This document shows positions 1 to 9,155 of a stretch of DNA of 64,000 nucleotides, piece by piece (position 1 is the stretch's first letter; the number at the start of each line of letters is the position of its first letter). The DNA is from CAWGGS01 sp046704745 (GTDB taxonomy: Bacteria; Desulfobacterota; Desulfobulbia; Desulfobulbales; Desulfocapsaceae). The position numbers and the translations under genes are program-made. The notes below the pieces were generated by a model. That model was given only the letters and a program-made list of their open reading frames with translations, was not told where the DNA came from and searched no databases. The stretch lies in the NCBI GenBank assembly GCA_046704745.1, contig JBJKRL010000101.1, positions 18,889-82,888 of the forward strand, in the 5' to 3' direction.

Positions 1-410
1 CTGGCGCAATTTTCTTGTCGAAAAAATACGTAAGGTGAAATCTTTCCCGTAACCTTAATCATTGCATATGAAAATTCAGCAGCAAAAGATAATTGTGAAT
101 TTTTTACAAACATTTTACTTTTTTTCCCTGCCTTGCCTGAGTATAGTATAACTGATCGCTTTTCCCCAAAATCCGTTGCATAGAAGCTATCCCATTATGC
201 TGAACTGGATAATAACCTATAGAAAATCAGTAATCTTGTCGTAAAACAAGGAAACAAATCATACGGCACTCTAAAACCTGACGTTACGCAGGTGTCAACA
301 AAGAAGAGTTGTAGCTGTCGGTTATTTGTCATGTCTTTTGTTTAGCTTACGGCATTTTGGGTATGTTTAGAAACTGAGTCTATCGAGCAACCATATACCG
401 GTTAAAAAAT
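1..410. other. AT-rich intergenic stretch before the first gene
   Basis: No convincing reading frame is present. The stretch is AT-rich and should hold the promoter of the following lytic transglycosylase gene, but I cannot pick one -35/-10 pair with confidence; the string TATAGTAT near 139 is only a weak -10 candidate. No tRNA or strong terminator hairpin is seen. Confidence 0.4.
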
Positions 411-2432
411 ATGCCGAGACAACGAGTTGTCACCCCCTTGTTATTGACTATCCTCCTTGTTTGGGTTTTAGGAGTCTCCGTCCGTGTTGTTGCAGCCAAA
501 ACAGAGACTGTAACTCTACCGATTACAATTGATTACAACCTGCTGCAAGCACTGATTCTCAGAACGGCCTATACGGAGAAGGACCAATCGGTTACCTTGC
601 TTAATTCCGATAACGGATGCTTGTCTCTTATTCTTTCTCATCCTACGGTTTCCGAGTCTCATGGCTTTATACAGTTTGAGACCGAAGTCGAAGTTCATGC
701 AGGATCGCCGATTGGAGACAACTGTATGGTTCCCGTGGGTTGGAAAGGGTATCTCGTTCTCTATCAACGCCCGGTTATAAACAGTGTGACATGGCAACTT
801 TCCTTTGTCACCACCGGATCCAAGCTCCTGGAAATGAACAGGCAACCGGCGCAGATTGCCGGAGTTGTCTGGGACCTTGTCAAAGAACATGTTTTTCAAT
901 ATCTTGAGAGTATTAAAATTGATCTGGCACCTCCGGTAAATGACCTGAAGACCTTTCTACTCCCCCTGTTCCCTGAAAAAGTACAGCAACAGACAAAAGA
1001 AATGCTGGCTACCTTACGTACCGGTGAGGTTCGGGTTACACAGGAAGCGGTGACGGTTGATCTCCTAGCCGATGTTCAGGAGGTGTACAGACCGGAGGAA
1101 TCTCCGGGTAAGGAGGTGCTATCCGGCAGAGATCTCGAAGAGACGGTCCATCTCTGGGAACAATGGGATGCCTTGCTGAGCTATATGGTAACCACAGTAT
1201 CACAAGACGTCCTGACAGAGGACGAGAGACAAACCCTCATGGATGTCCTTTTGGATGCTCGATATCGTTTTGTCGAAGGCTTAAACGATAAGAACCTGAC
1301 AAATGATTTTGTTCGGGAGCAATTTGTCAAGGCATGGAAACAGCTCTCGCCGATATTCCGCAATCACATGAGGCAGCGCGACAAGGACGCAACACTCGGC
1401 TACCTGTCCTTTTTTACGGCCGCCGATGCCCTTACGGTCCTTGACAGGCTGGGGCCGACCTTCGGGATTGAGATGAGCCGTGACGGTTTAATTCGTCTTG
1501 CCAGGATGCTGACCACGGATCAAACGGTCCTCATCTACGGTTCCGGGGTGAATCCTGCTCTTCGCAGGCTTTTTCAGCTGAAGCCGGACCTGCAAATTGA
1601 AGAGAAAACCCTCCCGACTGATGGGAAGATGGAAATTGAAGAGAAAACCCTACCGACCGATGGGAAGATGGAAAAAAACGGCGATAAAATGCAACCTGAC
1701 GGTAAATCTCCGGCCAAAAAGGGAGGAAAACCTTCCGATAGCAAAGTGGAGAAACAGGAACAAAGCCAGACATCGTTCATCTCCCAGGATATGGTGGCCA
1801 GGATCCGGGATTATTTTTTTCCTCTGGCCTACGCCGGGGATTTGGAAAAAAATGATATCTTGCAATGGCGGGTGCCAAAAAATGGGCTGGAAGAGTATGT
1901 CAAAAAGGTTATTGGAGTCCTGGATGTAGCGGCAAATTTGCAAAAGGACAAACACGACTTTCCCCCTTCACTGCGGGCCATGTATCGATCAATGATTATT
2001 GCCATGGCCTGGCAGGAGAGTTGTTTCAGACAGTTTGTAGAGAAAAACAATCAGCTATTCTACCTCTTGTCATACAACAATACATCGGTCGGTCTGATGC
2101 AGGTCAATGAGCGAGTTTGGAGAGGATTGTATAACCTGCAGCGACTGCGTTGGGATATCTCGTACAATGCGGCTGCAGGCAGCGAGATCGCCGCCCTCTA
2201 TTTGCAAAGATATGCCTTGCGAGACAAGAACAGGGCAAAGAGTCTGGACCAATCAACCTTGGCATGTCTTGTTTATGCTATGTACAACGGTGGACCGGGG
2301 CAATATTATGAGTTTTTAAAGCGTCTGAAAAAAGGGCGGATGTTGACCATCGATACCTTGTTTAATCAGAAATATTCGTGGGTCGTATCGAATAATTTGG
2401 AGAGGATAGCCAAATGTCTCATTGGGGATTGA
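411..2432 (+). CDS. exported lytic transglycosylase with C-terminal SLT domain
   Basis: The 673-residue protein begins with a signal peptide (basic start, hydrophobic run to about residue 27, VAA just before the likely cleavage site). The last 150 residues look like a goose-type/SLT transglycosylase: a Glu in the MAWQESCF motif (about residue 534), then SVGLMQVNERVW and, near the end, a YNGGPGQY motif. The family cleaves the glycan strand of peptidoglycan, leaving anhydromuramic acid. The first 450 residues are not recognised and are followed by a Lys/Glu/Pro-rich linker (about 395-450) containing a tandem repeat. The start ATG has only a weak ribosome site, but it gives a good signal peptide. 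It stands alone on its strand and is followed by a repeat element seven bases after the stop. Confidence 0.75.
   Translation: MPRQRVVTPLLLTILLVWVLGVSVRVVAAKTETVTLPITIDYNLLQALILRTAYTEKDQSVTLLNSDNGCLSLILSHPTVSESHGFIQFETEVEVHAGSPIGDNCMVPVGWKGYLVLYQRPVINSVTWQLSFVTTGSKLLEMNRQPAQIAGVVWDLVKEHVFQYLESIKIDLAPPVNDLKTFLLPLFPEKVQQQTKEMLATLRTGEVRVTQEAVTVDLLADVQEVYRPEESPGKEVLSGRDLEETVHLWEQWDALLSYMVTTVSQDVLTEDERQTLMDVLLDARYRFVEGLNDKNLTNDFVREQFVKAWKQLSPIFRNHMRQRDKDATLGYLSFFTAADALTVLDRLGPTFGIEMSRDGLIRLARMLTTDQTVLIYGSGVNPALRRLFQLKPDLQIEEKTLPTDGKMEIEEKTLPTDGKMEKNGDKMQPDGKSPAKKGGKPSDSKVEKQEQSQTSFISQDMVARIRDYFFPLAYAGDLEKNDILQWRVPKNGLEEYVKKVIGVLDVAANLQKDKHDFPPSLRAMYRSMIIAMAWQESCFRQFVEKNNQLFYLLSYNNTSVGLMQVNERVWRGLYNLQRLRWDISYNAAAGSEIAALYLQRYALRDKNRAKSLDQSTLACLVYAMYNGGPGQYYEFLKRLKKGRMLTIDTLFNQKYSWVVSNNLERIAKCLIGD
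1595..1672 (+). repeat. two tandem 39-bp units inside the transglycosylase gene
   Basis: Two adjacent 39-base units differ at only two positions, and each encodes the 13-residue string IEEKTLPTDGKME in phase. The unit length is a multiple of three, so copy number can change without breaking the frame. It lies in the charged linker before the catalytic domain and so probably only alters linker length. Confidence 0.85.
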
Positions 2433-2438
2433 CCTGAC

Positions 2439-2558
2439 GTTCATCCGGTTTGAGTGTGCTTTTGCGCAACTGAAAGCAATAACCCGAGGGAGGTCATCGC
2501 TTGCGGTCGCTGCTCTTTTTCCCCTATGTCTGTACACCATAACCGATAGACAGACCGT
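2439..2558 (+). repeat. family 2 inverted-repeat element, left part
   Basis: This begins with GTTCATCCGGTTTGAGTG and aligns over about 115 bases with the reverse complement of the element at 21237-21499; shared blocks include the region around GTCATCGCTT, GCTGCTCT and TGTACACCA. It lacks the second inverted arm, so it is a truncated or decayed copy. It begins seven bases after the transglycosylase stop codon. Confidence 0.7.
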
Positions 2559-2771
2559 CCCTTGTTTGCTTTCCCACCTCTTAGCAAAGGAAAGAGTTTG
2601 TCGGTAAACCTCTTGTAAGGATTCTTAAGGCAGCCATCATGAGCAGGTTTTTTTATTCAAAAATTGCAGACTACCCCGGATGTAATGGATGCCGTATAAG
2701 GTTTGAATCTCTTTAATTGGATAATCTTTCGCATTTTCTATAGGCCATACCTGAGTTTAATGCAGTGTTCA

Positions 2772-2871
2772 AACAGGCATCCGGAAAGAAGCAATGGGGT
2801 GCCTGTTCATTTCGTGTTGTATGTGTTTTTAAGCAAGGCGCAAAGAGAAACGGCAGCGTCCCACTTTGCGC
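2772..2871 (+). promoter_or_regulatory. two hairpins in the mscL leader
   Basis: AACAGGCATCC (2772) pairs with GGGTGCCTGTT (ends 2807) with one mismatch, and GCGCAAAG (2838) pairs perfectly with CTTTGCGC (ends 2871). Both lie 90-190 bases upstream of mscL. Neither is followed by a T-run, so they are not simple terminators. A leader function is possible but unproven. Confidence 0.4.
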
Positions 2872-2962
2872 TTCACAACAAAGCCTCTGCCACGGCAACC
2901 TCCACCGATGTGAGACCCGGTCATCGAAGAGTGTTGTTCGCGTAAGAGAAAAGGAGGATCTT

Positions 2963-3364
2963 ATGGGTATGTTAGAGGAATTTAAAAAATTTGCAATGCG
3001 GGGAAATGTTGTTGATATGGCTGTGGGTATTATCATCGGAGGCGCCTTCGGTAAGATTGTTTCCTCGCTGGTTGCCGATGTGATCATGCCCCCAATCGGA
3101 CTTTTGGTGGGTGGTGTTAATTTCAGCAATCTCGTTGTGACCTTAAAAGAAGCTTCCGGTAAGGTTCCGGCGGTAACCTTGAATTATGGGAAGTTTATCC
3201 AGTCTATCTTTGATTTTATTATCATAGCGTTTTCCATTTTTATTCTTATTAAAATTATGAATTCTTTGCAGGAAAAGAAAGAAGAAGCCCCAGCCGCTCC
3301 GGCACCGCCGCCCAAGCAGGAGGTGTTATTGGAGGAGATCAGAGATATCCTGCGTGAGAAATAA
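2963..3364 (+). CDS. mscL: large-conductance mechanosensitive channel MscL
   Basis: The 133-residue protein matches MscL throughout: the N-terminal amphipathic helix with FKKFAMRGNVVDMAVG, the pore-lining first membrane helix with GGAFGKIV, a periplasmic loop, a second membrane helix (about residues 78-100) and a Pro/Ala-rich tail before the cytoplasmic helix. The homopentamer opens under membrane tension and releases solutes during hypo-osmotic shock. The frame is open far upstream, but I choose this ATG because AAGGAGG lies five bases before it and the protein then starts exactly where the family does. Confidence 0.95.
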   Translation: MGMLEEFKKFAMRGNVVDMAVGIIIGGAFGKIVSSLVADVIMPPIGLLVGGVNFSNLVVTLKEASGKVPAVTLNYGKFIQSIFDFIIIAFSIFILIKIMNSLQEKKEEAPAAPAPPPKQEVLLEEIRDILREK

Positions 3365-3426
3365 TTAGGTAATTTGTCAAATGGCTGTATTTTATTCTAT
3401 GATAGTTCCTCTCTTCTTCTAAAAGA

Positions 3427-3462
3427 GGCTCCCGGGTGCTCTTTGCCTTCATGCCGGGAGCC
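3427..3462. other. strong 9-bp hairpin after mscL
   Basis: GGCTCCCGG and CCGGGAGCC form a perfect 9-bp stem with an 18-base loop, 63 bases after the mscL stop. No T-run follows on either strand at the usual distance, so it may stabilise the mRNA end or act as a weak terminator. Confidence 0.45.
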
Positions 3463-3618
3463 AAAATCAGGAGAGGTTGATTTTGTTTCATTTATTTTCT
3501 ACACTCTCATCTCTGGAGTTGGAATTTTCCGGGAAATTGATATAACGATCTAGAAAAATTGTTTTATTAACGTATTGTAATAAATGAAGAAGCTTAGATT
3601 ATCCTTTTAGGAATGTGT

Positions 3619-4680
3619 ATGAATCGTTATTGGAGTTCGGTTGTCGGGGAATTGAAGCCTTATGTTCCCGGTGAACAACCAAAGATTACTGGGGTGATTA
3701 AACTCAATACCAATGAAAACCCGTATGGACCGTCACCGAAGGTTTTGCAGGCCGTGGGCGGTGAGGTTGCGGATGTACTGCGGCTGTACCCTGATCCAGG
3801 CTCGGACCTGGTCAGAGACGCTGTGGCCAGACTTTATAAAATAAAGCCGGAACAGGTCTTTGTCGGCAACGGCTCAGATGAAATTCTAGGCCACACGTTC
3901 TATGCGCTGCTCAATCACGAACTGCCTCTTCTCTTTCCCGATATCACGTACAGCTTCTATCCTGTCTATTGCGGGCTGTACCGCATCAGGTTTGAACGCA
4001 TACCATTGACACCGTCGTATCAGATCGATCTGAATCTGTATCCACAACCCAACGGAGGTGTAATTATCGCCAATCCCAACGCGCCCACCGGCCAGGCGCT
4101 GGAGATTGCCGAAATCGAGCGATTTCTTCGACGAAACACCGATTCGGTTGTCGTTGTCGATGAAGCCTATGTGGATTTCGGTGCCGAGACGGCCGTGGGA
4201 TTGATTAATAGATTTCCCAACCTTCTGATAATCCAGACTCTGTCTAAATCCCGGTCCCTGGCGGGCTTGCGGGTCGGTTTTGCCGTCGGACATCGGGAAT
4301 TGATCGAGGCCCTTGACCGGGTCAAAAACAGCTTCAATTCCTATCCACTCGATCGTCTGGCAATAAGCGGCGCGGTTGCAGCCTTGGATGACACGGATTA
4401 TTTTGAAAAGACGAGAAGCAAAATAATCGCTACCCGTGAGGCACTCGTGCAGGAACTGGAATTTCTCGGATTTACTGTGTTGCCGTCCAAGAGCAATTTC
4501 ATCTTTGCTCGTCATCCCGGAAGAGATGCCGCTGATCTCGCACGGTCTCTCAGGGAGCGATCTATTCTCGTCCGGCACTTCAAGCAGGAAAGGATCGATC
4601 AGTTCTTGCGGATTTCGGTGGGCACGGACGACGAGTGCGCAATGCTTGTTTCCGCACTCAGGGACGTACTTCATAGGTGA
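3619..4680 (+). CDS. hisC: histidinol-phosphate aminotransferase
   Basis: A fold-type I PLP aminotransferase of normal HisC length. Visible motifs are LNTNENPYGPSP near the N-terminus, the NPNAPTGQ loop, DEAYVDF, and the PLP lysine in TLSKSRSLAGLRVG, followed by the phosphate-binding Arg region near the C-terminus. It makes L-histidinol phosphate from imidazole acetol phosphate with glutamate as donor. Two in-frame ATGs lie six bases apart; the second (3619) is preferred because AGGA ends six bases before it. No other his gene is nearby, so it is a solitary his locus. A broader aromatic aminotransferase role cannot be excluded. Confidence 0.88.
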   Translation: MNRYWSSVVGELKPYVPGEQPKITGVIKLNTNENPYGPSPKVLQAVGGEVADVLRLYPDPGSDLVRDAVARLYKIKPEQVFVGNGSDEILGHTFYALLNHELPLLFPDITYSFYPVYCGLYRIRFERIPLTPSYQIDLNLYPQPNGGVIIANPNAPTGQALEIAEIERFLRRNTDSVVVVDEAYVDFGAETAVGLINRFPNLLIIQTLSKSRSLAGLRVGFAVGHRELIEALDRVKNSFNSYPLDRLAISGAVAALDDTDYFEKTRSKIIATREALVQELEFLGFTVLPSKSNFIFARHPGRDAADLARSLRERSILVRHFKQERIDQFLRISVGTDDECAMLVSALRDVLHR

Positions 4681-4710
4681 GTCAAAGAAAAAACGGAGGA
4701 GGAGAGTACA

Positions 4711-5712
4711 ATGGGCAAAGATACCTTCAGGGCGTTGGTGGTAAGCGAAGAGGAACCGAAAAAATTCACAGGAGTTATCCGTGAAAGACGCATTGAGGAC
4801 CTGCCGGCGGGTGAAGTCCTGATTCGGGTCAAATATTCCTCCCTTAACTATAAGGATGCTCTCTCCGCCTCTGGGAACAAAGGGGTCACCAGGACCTACC
4901 CTCACACACCGGGTATAGATGCCTCGGGTATAGTCGAAGAGAGCACGAGCAGTGCCTTCAAAGCCGGTGACGAGGTACTGGTCACCGGTTATGATCTTGG
5001 CATGAATACTTCCGGCGGTTATGGCCAGTATATCCGGGTGCCTGCAGGGTGGGTGGTGCCGTTGCCTGCATCTCTTGGCCTGTCTGAGAGCATGATCTAT
5101 GGAACGGCGGGCTTTACTGCCGGCATGTCAGTGGCTGCCCTGGTCTCGGAGGTGAGTGCGAAAGACGGCGAAATCCTGGTCTCCGGGGCCACCGGCGGGG
5201 TCGGCAGTATCGCGACGGCGATTCTTGCCCATCTCGGGTATTCCGTTGCCGCCGTAAGTGGGAAAGCCGAGGCGCATGATTTTCTTACAGGACTTGGTGC
5301 TGCCAGGATCATTGATCGGGGTGAAGCCATCGATACAAGCGGAAGACCGCTCTTAAAAGGTCATTGGGCCGGAGTCGTGGATACGGTAGGCGGTGACATT
5401 TTGGCTACAGCGATTAAGGCGACCAATCTTCACGGAATTGTAACCTGCTGCGGTAATGTCGCCTCGCCCGATCTGCCGTTGACCGTTTTTCCCTTTATTC
5501 TCAGGGGAGTACGCTTGCAAGGGATAGATTCACAGAACTGTCCGATGGTCCATCGTCTCGATGTCTGGCAAAAACTGGCCGGGGAATGGAGATTTCCCAA
5601 GTTCCTGGATCTGTACAACGAGATAGGCATCTCGGAACTGAAAGAGAATATTGAATTGATCTTGAAGGGAAAACAAAAAGGCAGGGTGCTTGTAAATCTG
5701 GATAAGGAATAG
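4711..5712 (+). CDS. YhdH/AcuI-family NADPH-dependent oxidoreductase
   Basis: A 333-residue MDR-superfamily protein without the structural zinc loop. It shows YSSLNYKDAL near residue 45, the PGIDASG motif, GYGQYIRVP and the nucleotide-binding VSGATGGVGS (about residue 155), all typical of the YhdH/YhfP/AcuI group. Characterised AcuI enzymes reduce acryloyl-CoA to propionyl-CoA; other members are called putative quinone oxidoreductases. GGAGGAGGAG lies just upstream of the ATG. It starts 30 bases after hisC, so the two could be co-transcribed. The neighbouring acyl-CoA ligases and CoA-transferase make an enoyl-CoA-type substrate plausible, but this is inference. Confidence 0.8.
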   Translation: MGKDTFRALVVSEEEPKKFTGVIRERRIEDLPAGEVLIRVKYSSLNYKDALSASGNKGVTRTYPHTPGIDASGIVEESTSSAFKAGDEVLVTGYDLGMNTSGGYGQYIRVPAGWVVPLPASLGLSESMIYGTAGFTAGMSVAALVSEVSAKDGEILVSGATGGVGSIATAILAHLGYSVAAVSGKAEAHDFLTGLGAARIIDRGEAIDTSGRPLLKGHWAGVVDTVGGDILATAIKATNLHGIVTCCGNVASPDLPLTVFPFILRGVRLQGIDSQNCPMVHRLDVWQKLAGEWRFPKFLDLYNEIGISELKENIELILKGKQKGRVLVNLDKE

Positions 5713-5750
5713 ACGCTCTTCTTGCCGGACAGGTGTTTTACCCGATTCTC

Positions 5751-7625
5751 TCACGCTTTATCAAAGTCCATGACAATACGAAGTTCTGTCGCCTCGGTGC
5801 GTGTTATTTCGGCGTTGGGGTAGTGTTTTTTGAAGACGTGCAGCATAGCCTTGTTTTCTTCCATGGTTGTGGCAACAAAACCTGAAAATCCGTTTTCCCT
5901 GGCAATAGCCTCCAATTGCGGCAGCAGACGCGATGTAACCCCCATTCCCTGGTAGTCTTCCCGCACCACAAAGGCTACTTCGGCCCGGCCGTCCCCTTCA
6001 TCGGCATAGGAGCCGATGGCCACGATATCCTGGTTCCCGCCTTTCTCGACAAGGCCGATCAAGGAGATGTTCTGGTGGTAGTCGACATCCGCCCATTGCT
6101 CCTGGGCAACTTCATGGGAAAACAGTCTCATCTTGCAGAAAAATCTGAGATAGACGGTCTCTTCTTTGAGTGAGTAAAAGAAATTGCGGTACCCGAATTC
6201 ATCCGAGGGCAAAAGGGGACGGAATTCAATGGTCTTGCCATTGGGAAGGATCTGGCGGGTCTTGTACCCTTCGAGAAAGAGCAGATCGTCCTGAACAGGT
6301 GGCAGTTGATCGGCAAAAATATAATGATGTTTTTTTGCCGCGGCGATCAGGTCCTCACGGAATTTGGGATGGGCGATCTGGGCCAGTTCCATGACCCTTT
6401 GATAGATGCTTTTGCCCTCAAGTGCGGCAATCCCGTATTCCGTCACCACATAGTTGACGTCGCCACGGGTTGTAGCGACTCCTGCACCCTCACTGAGACT
6501 CGATACGATTCGCGAGACACGTCCGTTCTGGGCGGTGGACGGCAGGGCGATGATTGAAAAACCTCCCTTGGACATTGAACTGCCGCGTAAGAAATCCACC
6601 TGATCCCCAATGCCGCTGTAAAACATATGGCCCATGGAGTCGCTGCATACCTGGCCGGTGAGGTCTACCTCCAGTGCCGACGAGATGGAAACCAGGTTGT
6701 CATTGCGCGCAATGACGGTAGGGTCGTTGACATATTCGGACGAGCGGAAATAGAACTGCGGGTTGTTGTCAACATACTGATAAAGCTTTTCAGAACCCAT
6801 GCACAGAGACGCTACCACGCGTCCTTCCAGCAGGGTCTTGCGTTTATTGGTGATCACCTTTTTCTGTAGAAGGGCGATGAAGGCGTCGGTTATAAGCTGG
6901 GTGTGGATGCCGAGATCCTTTTTTCCCTCCAGGTACGGCAAAATGGCATAGGGGAGATGCCCGAATCCGATCTGCAACGTAGCCCCGTCTTCCACCAACT
7001 GGCTGACATAGTAACCGATACGAGAGGCGATTTTGGGGTTTTTCGCAAGTGGGATCGACTCGACAAGCGGCTCCTCGAAGGGAACGAAGTAGTCGACCTC
7101 GTCAACATGGATGATGCCGTCTCCCCAGGTCTTGGGCATCCGTGGGTTGACCTGGGCTATCACCAGGGTCGCCGCCGACATTCCCGCCCGGGTTATATCA
7201 ACAGACACGCCCAGGCTGCAGAAACCGTATTGATCGGGCGGGCTGACCTGGACCAATGCTACATCCAGTCCTATACTGTGTGATTCGAATAAGCCCGGGA
7301 TATGCGACAGGTAGGCGGGAATATAATCTATTTTACCTTCGAACGCAGCTTTCCGCATTCTGGAGCTGATAAAAAAAAGTTTTAAGGCAAACCGCCGCAG
7401 AAAATCCGGATCATCGACGTATTCAGACAGGGTGGACGACAACATCTGATACACCATGACATCCTGGAGCCGGGTGTCGTCGACCATGCTGCGAATAAGG
7501 TGTTGCGGCTCCCCGCACCCGGTACCGATAAAGACACGGCAGCCGTTTTTTATCTTTGAGACAGCCTCATTGGCATCGACCACTTTTCCAGGGCAATGGT
7601 GCTTGAGAGCTATGTCTGCTTCCAT
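5751..7625 (-). CDS. acetyl-CoA hydrolase/CoA-transferase fused to a GNAT domain
   Basis: Residues about 15-440 are a butyrate/4-hydroxybutyrate/acetate CoA-transferase-type module: GTGCGEPQHL at the start, LQIGFGHLPYAI in the middle and EYGIAALEGKS in the C-terminal half. Residues about 465-620 form a GNAT acyltransferase with the acetyl-CoA binding QGMGVTSRL motif. The first module should move CoA between acids; the GNAT module could acetylate a protein lysine, as in some bacterial acyl-CoA synthetase regulators, but its target is unknown. It is the last gene of the long minus-strand block, ten bases after the AMP-ligase-like gene. The fusion itself is seen directly in one uninterrupted 624-codon frame. 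Confidence 0.8.
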   Translation of the reverse strand: MEADIALKHHCPGKVVDANEAVSKIKNGCRVFIGTGCGEPQHLIRSMVDDTRLQDVMVYQMLSSTLSEYVDDPDFLRRFALKLFFISSRMRKAAFEGKIDYIPAYLSHIPGLFESHSIGLDVALVQVSPPDQYGFCSLGVSVDITRAGMSAATLVIAQVNPRMPKTWGDGIIHVDEVDYFVPFEEPLVESIPLAKNPKIASRIGYYVSQLVEDGATLQIGFGHLPYAILPYLEGKKDLGIHTQLITDAFIALLQKKVITNKRKTLLEGRVVASLCMGSEKLYQYVDNNPQFYFRSSEYVNDPTVIARNDNLVSISSALEVDLTGQVCSDSMGHMFYSGIGDQVDFLRGSSMSKGGFSIIALPSTAQNGRVSRIVSSLSEGAGVATTRGDVNYVVTEYGIAALEGKSIYQRVMELAQIAHPKFREDLIAAAKKHHYIFADQLPPVQDDLLFLEGYKTRQILPNGKTIEFRPLLPSDEFGYRNFFYSLKEETVYLRFFCKMRLFSHEVAQEQWADVDYHQNISLIGLVEKGGNQDIVAIGSYADEGDGRAEVAFVVREDYQGMGVTSRLLPQLEAIARENGFSGFVATTMEENKAMLHVFKKHYPNAEITRTEATELRIVMDFDKA

Positions 7626-7634
7626 ATTTTTGTC

Positions 7635-9155
7635 CTACCCTTTGCCATAGAGCGATTTGACCGCCTTCCGGTCTACGGAACCATGGGCATCCATCGGAAA
7701 TTCGTCTATAAAAGCAACATATTGAGGTTTTTTAAAACTTGATATGCGTTCGCCGACAAAACGTATCAGCTCTTCAGCCGTCAACGTCTTCCCCTCCTGG
7801 AGTCGGCAGACAGCCTTGATGCCTTCCTTCCATTTCGGGTCGGGTACCCCGATGACCACTGTTTGGGCCACGGACGGATGCTGAAGGATAACCTTTTCCA
7901 CCTCTGCAGGGTAGACATTTTCGCCACCGGGCTTAATAAGTTCTTTTTCCGCTTTGCGGCCGGCATAAAATAGAAAGCCATTGTCATCGAAACGGCCCAA
8001 ATCGCCCGTATGATGCCATCCATCGCGGAAGCTATAGGTATTATCCTCGGGAAGTTCCCAGTATCCTTCAAAGACCATTGGACCCTTGACGATGATTTCC
8101 CCAACCGTTCCCGGCGGCACGATCCTGTCATGATCGTCCACAAGCCGGACATCGGCGTACAAAATAACCTTGCCGGCCGAACCTGGTTGGTCGTTGTATT
8201 TCCCCATCGTAGTCAGGCAACTGGTCTCCGTCTGCCCGTACATGGCCCAATAGGTGCCGCCTGTGACAGATTGGTAGTGATCGATTACCTCTGGAGTTCC
8301 AAGGCCCACAACCGCTCTTAAGGAGCATATCTCCAGCTGATTTTCCTTGGCCGCTTTGAGGATGGAATCCAGTATCGGCGGGAAATCAAAGAACAGACTC
8401 ACGCCCTTATCCTGAATGAGGGATGCTGCTGTCTTCGCATCGAATTTACTCATATTGAGATTTATGGCACCGGCATGGAAAGCGCTGGTCGCCATAAAAA
8501 GTCCTGCTACGTGGAAAAGCGGCAAAAGGTTTAAATGCACGTCATTTGCCGTGAGGCCGAAATAATAGGAAAAATGCATGTGGGCATGGAGCATGTTCCG
8601 GTGGCTGAGTACGGCGCCTCGGGGACGGCCGGCAACGGCTGCTGTGTGAATGATCACCAAAGCATCGGAGCTTGCCACCTCATGAAATGGCATCTCTGCC
8701 GGGATATCCAGAAGTGAGGCGAAGAACTGGGCATCCCCGAGGTCGGCTTTGAGATTGAATACAGCACGAACCGTCGACAGCCGGGCGGTTGCATCTGTAA
8801 TCAAGGGTTGGTATTCCGCGTCGGCAAAGACGACTTGGGGCTTGCAATCGTTCAGATTAAAGTACATTTCCTCAGCTGAAAGACGCCAGTTAATGGGAAG
8901 GACTATGGCGCCGAGAGCCGCTGCTGCACCATAAACAAGAAAAAATTCCAGACTGTTTTTGCCGACCACTCCGATGCGGTCTCCTTTTTTGATTCCGGCA
9001 CGATCAAGGCCTCCGGCCAGAAGATCGACCCGATTTTTATATTCGGCAAAGGTCATCTGCCTCCCGTCGTCTATTTCCTGCCAGCAGATCTGATTTTTAA
9101 AGGCGACCGCATTGCGATTGATCAGATCGTAGAACGAAAAGTCGTAAAGTCCCAT
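7635..9155 (-). CDS. AMP-ligase (ANL) family protein with altered core motifs
   Basis: A 506-residue ANL-superfamily protein: an N-terminal acyl-CoA synthetase fold, the AMP-contacting YGQTETSC motif, the HHTGDLGRFD motif and the hinge region with KPGGENVYPAEVE. Oddly, the ATP-binding A3 loop, usually TSGTTGxPKG, reads TAAVAGRPRG here, and the usual C-terminal A10 GK dipeptide is GS (AHGSVDRKAVK). It may have weak adenylation activity, use another catalytic lysine, or belong to a divergent subgroup. GGAGG precedes its ATG. It lies between the uspA and CoA-transferase genes, so a role in acyl-CoA metabolism is likely, substrate unknown. Confidence 0.78.
   Translation of the reverse strand: MGLYDFSFYDLINRNAVAFKNQICWQEIDDGRQMTFAEYKNRVDLLAGGLDRAGIKKGDRIGVVGKNSLEFFLVYGAAAALGAIVLPINWRLSAEEMYFNLNDCKPQVVFADAEYQPLITDATARLSTVRAVFNLKADLGDAQFFASLLDIPAEMPFHEVASSDALVIIHTAAVAGRPRGAVLSHRNMLHAHMHFSYYFGLTANDVHLNLLPLFHVAGLFMATSAFHAGAINLNMSKFDAKTAASLIQDKGVSLFFDFPPILDSILKAAKENQLEICSLRAVVGLGTPEVIDHYQSVTGGTYWAMYGQTETSCLTTMGKYNDQPGSAGKVILYADVRLVDDHDRIVPPGTVGEIIVKGPMVFEGYWELPEDNTYSFRDGWHHTGDLGRFDDNGFLFYAGRKAEKELIKPGGENVYPAEVEKVILQHPSVAQTVVIGVPDPKWKEGIKAVCRLQEGKTLTAEELIRFVGERISSFKKPQYVAFIDEFPMDAHGSVDRKAVKSLYGKG

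Noticed and set aside
2765..2962. 66-codon upstream extension of mscL
   Set aside because: The family start and AAGGAGG lie at 2963, and the extension reads through two hairpins with a non-protein-like composition.
3886..4905. 339-codon minus-strand frame opposite hisC
   Set aside because: It is the antisense shadow of hisC; it has no recognisable family, while the plus strand is a clear aminotransferase.
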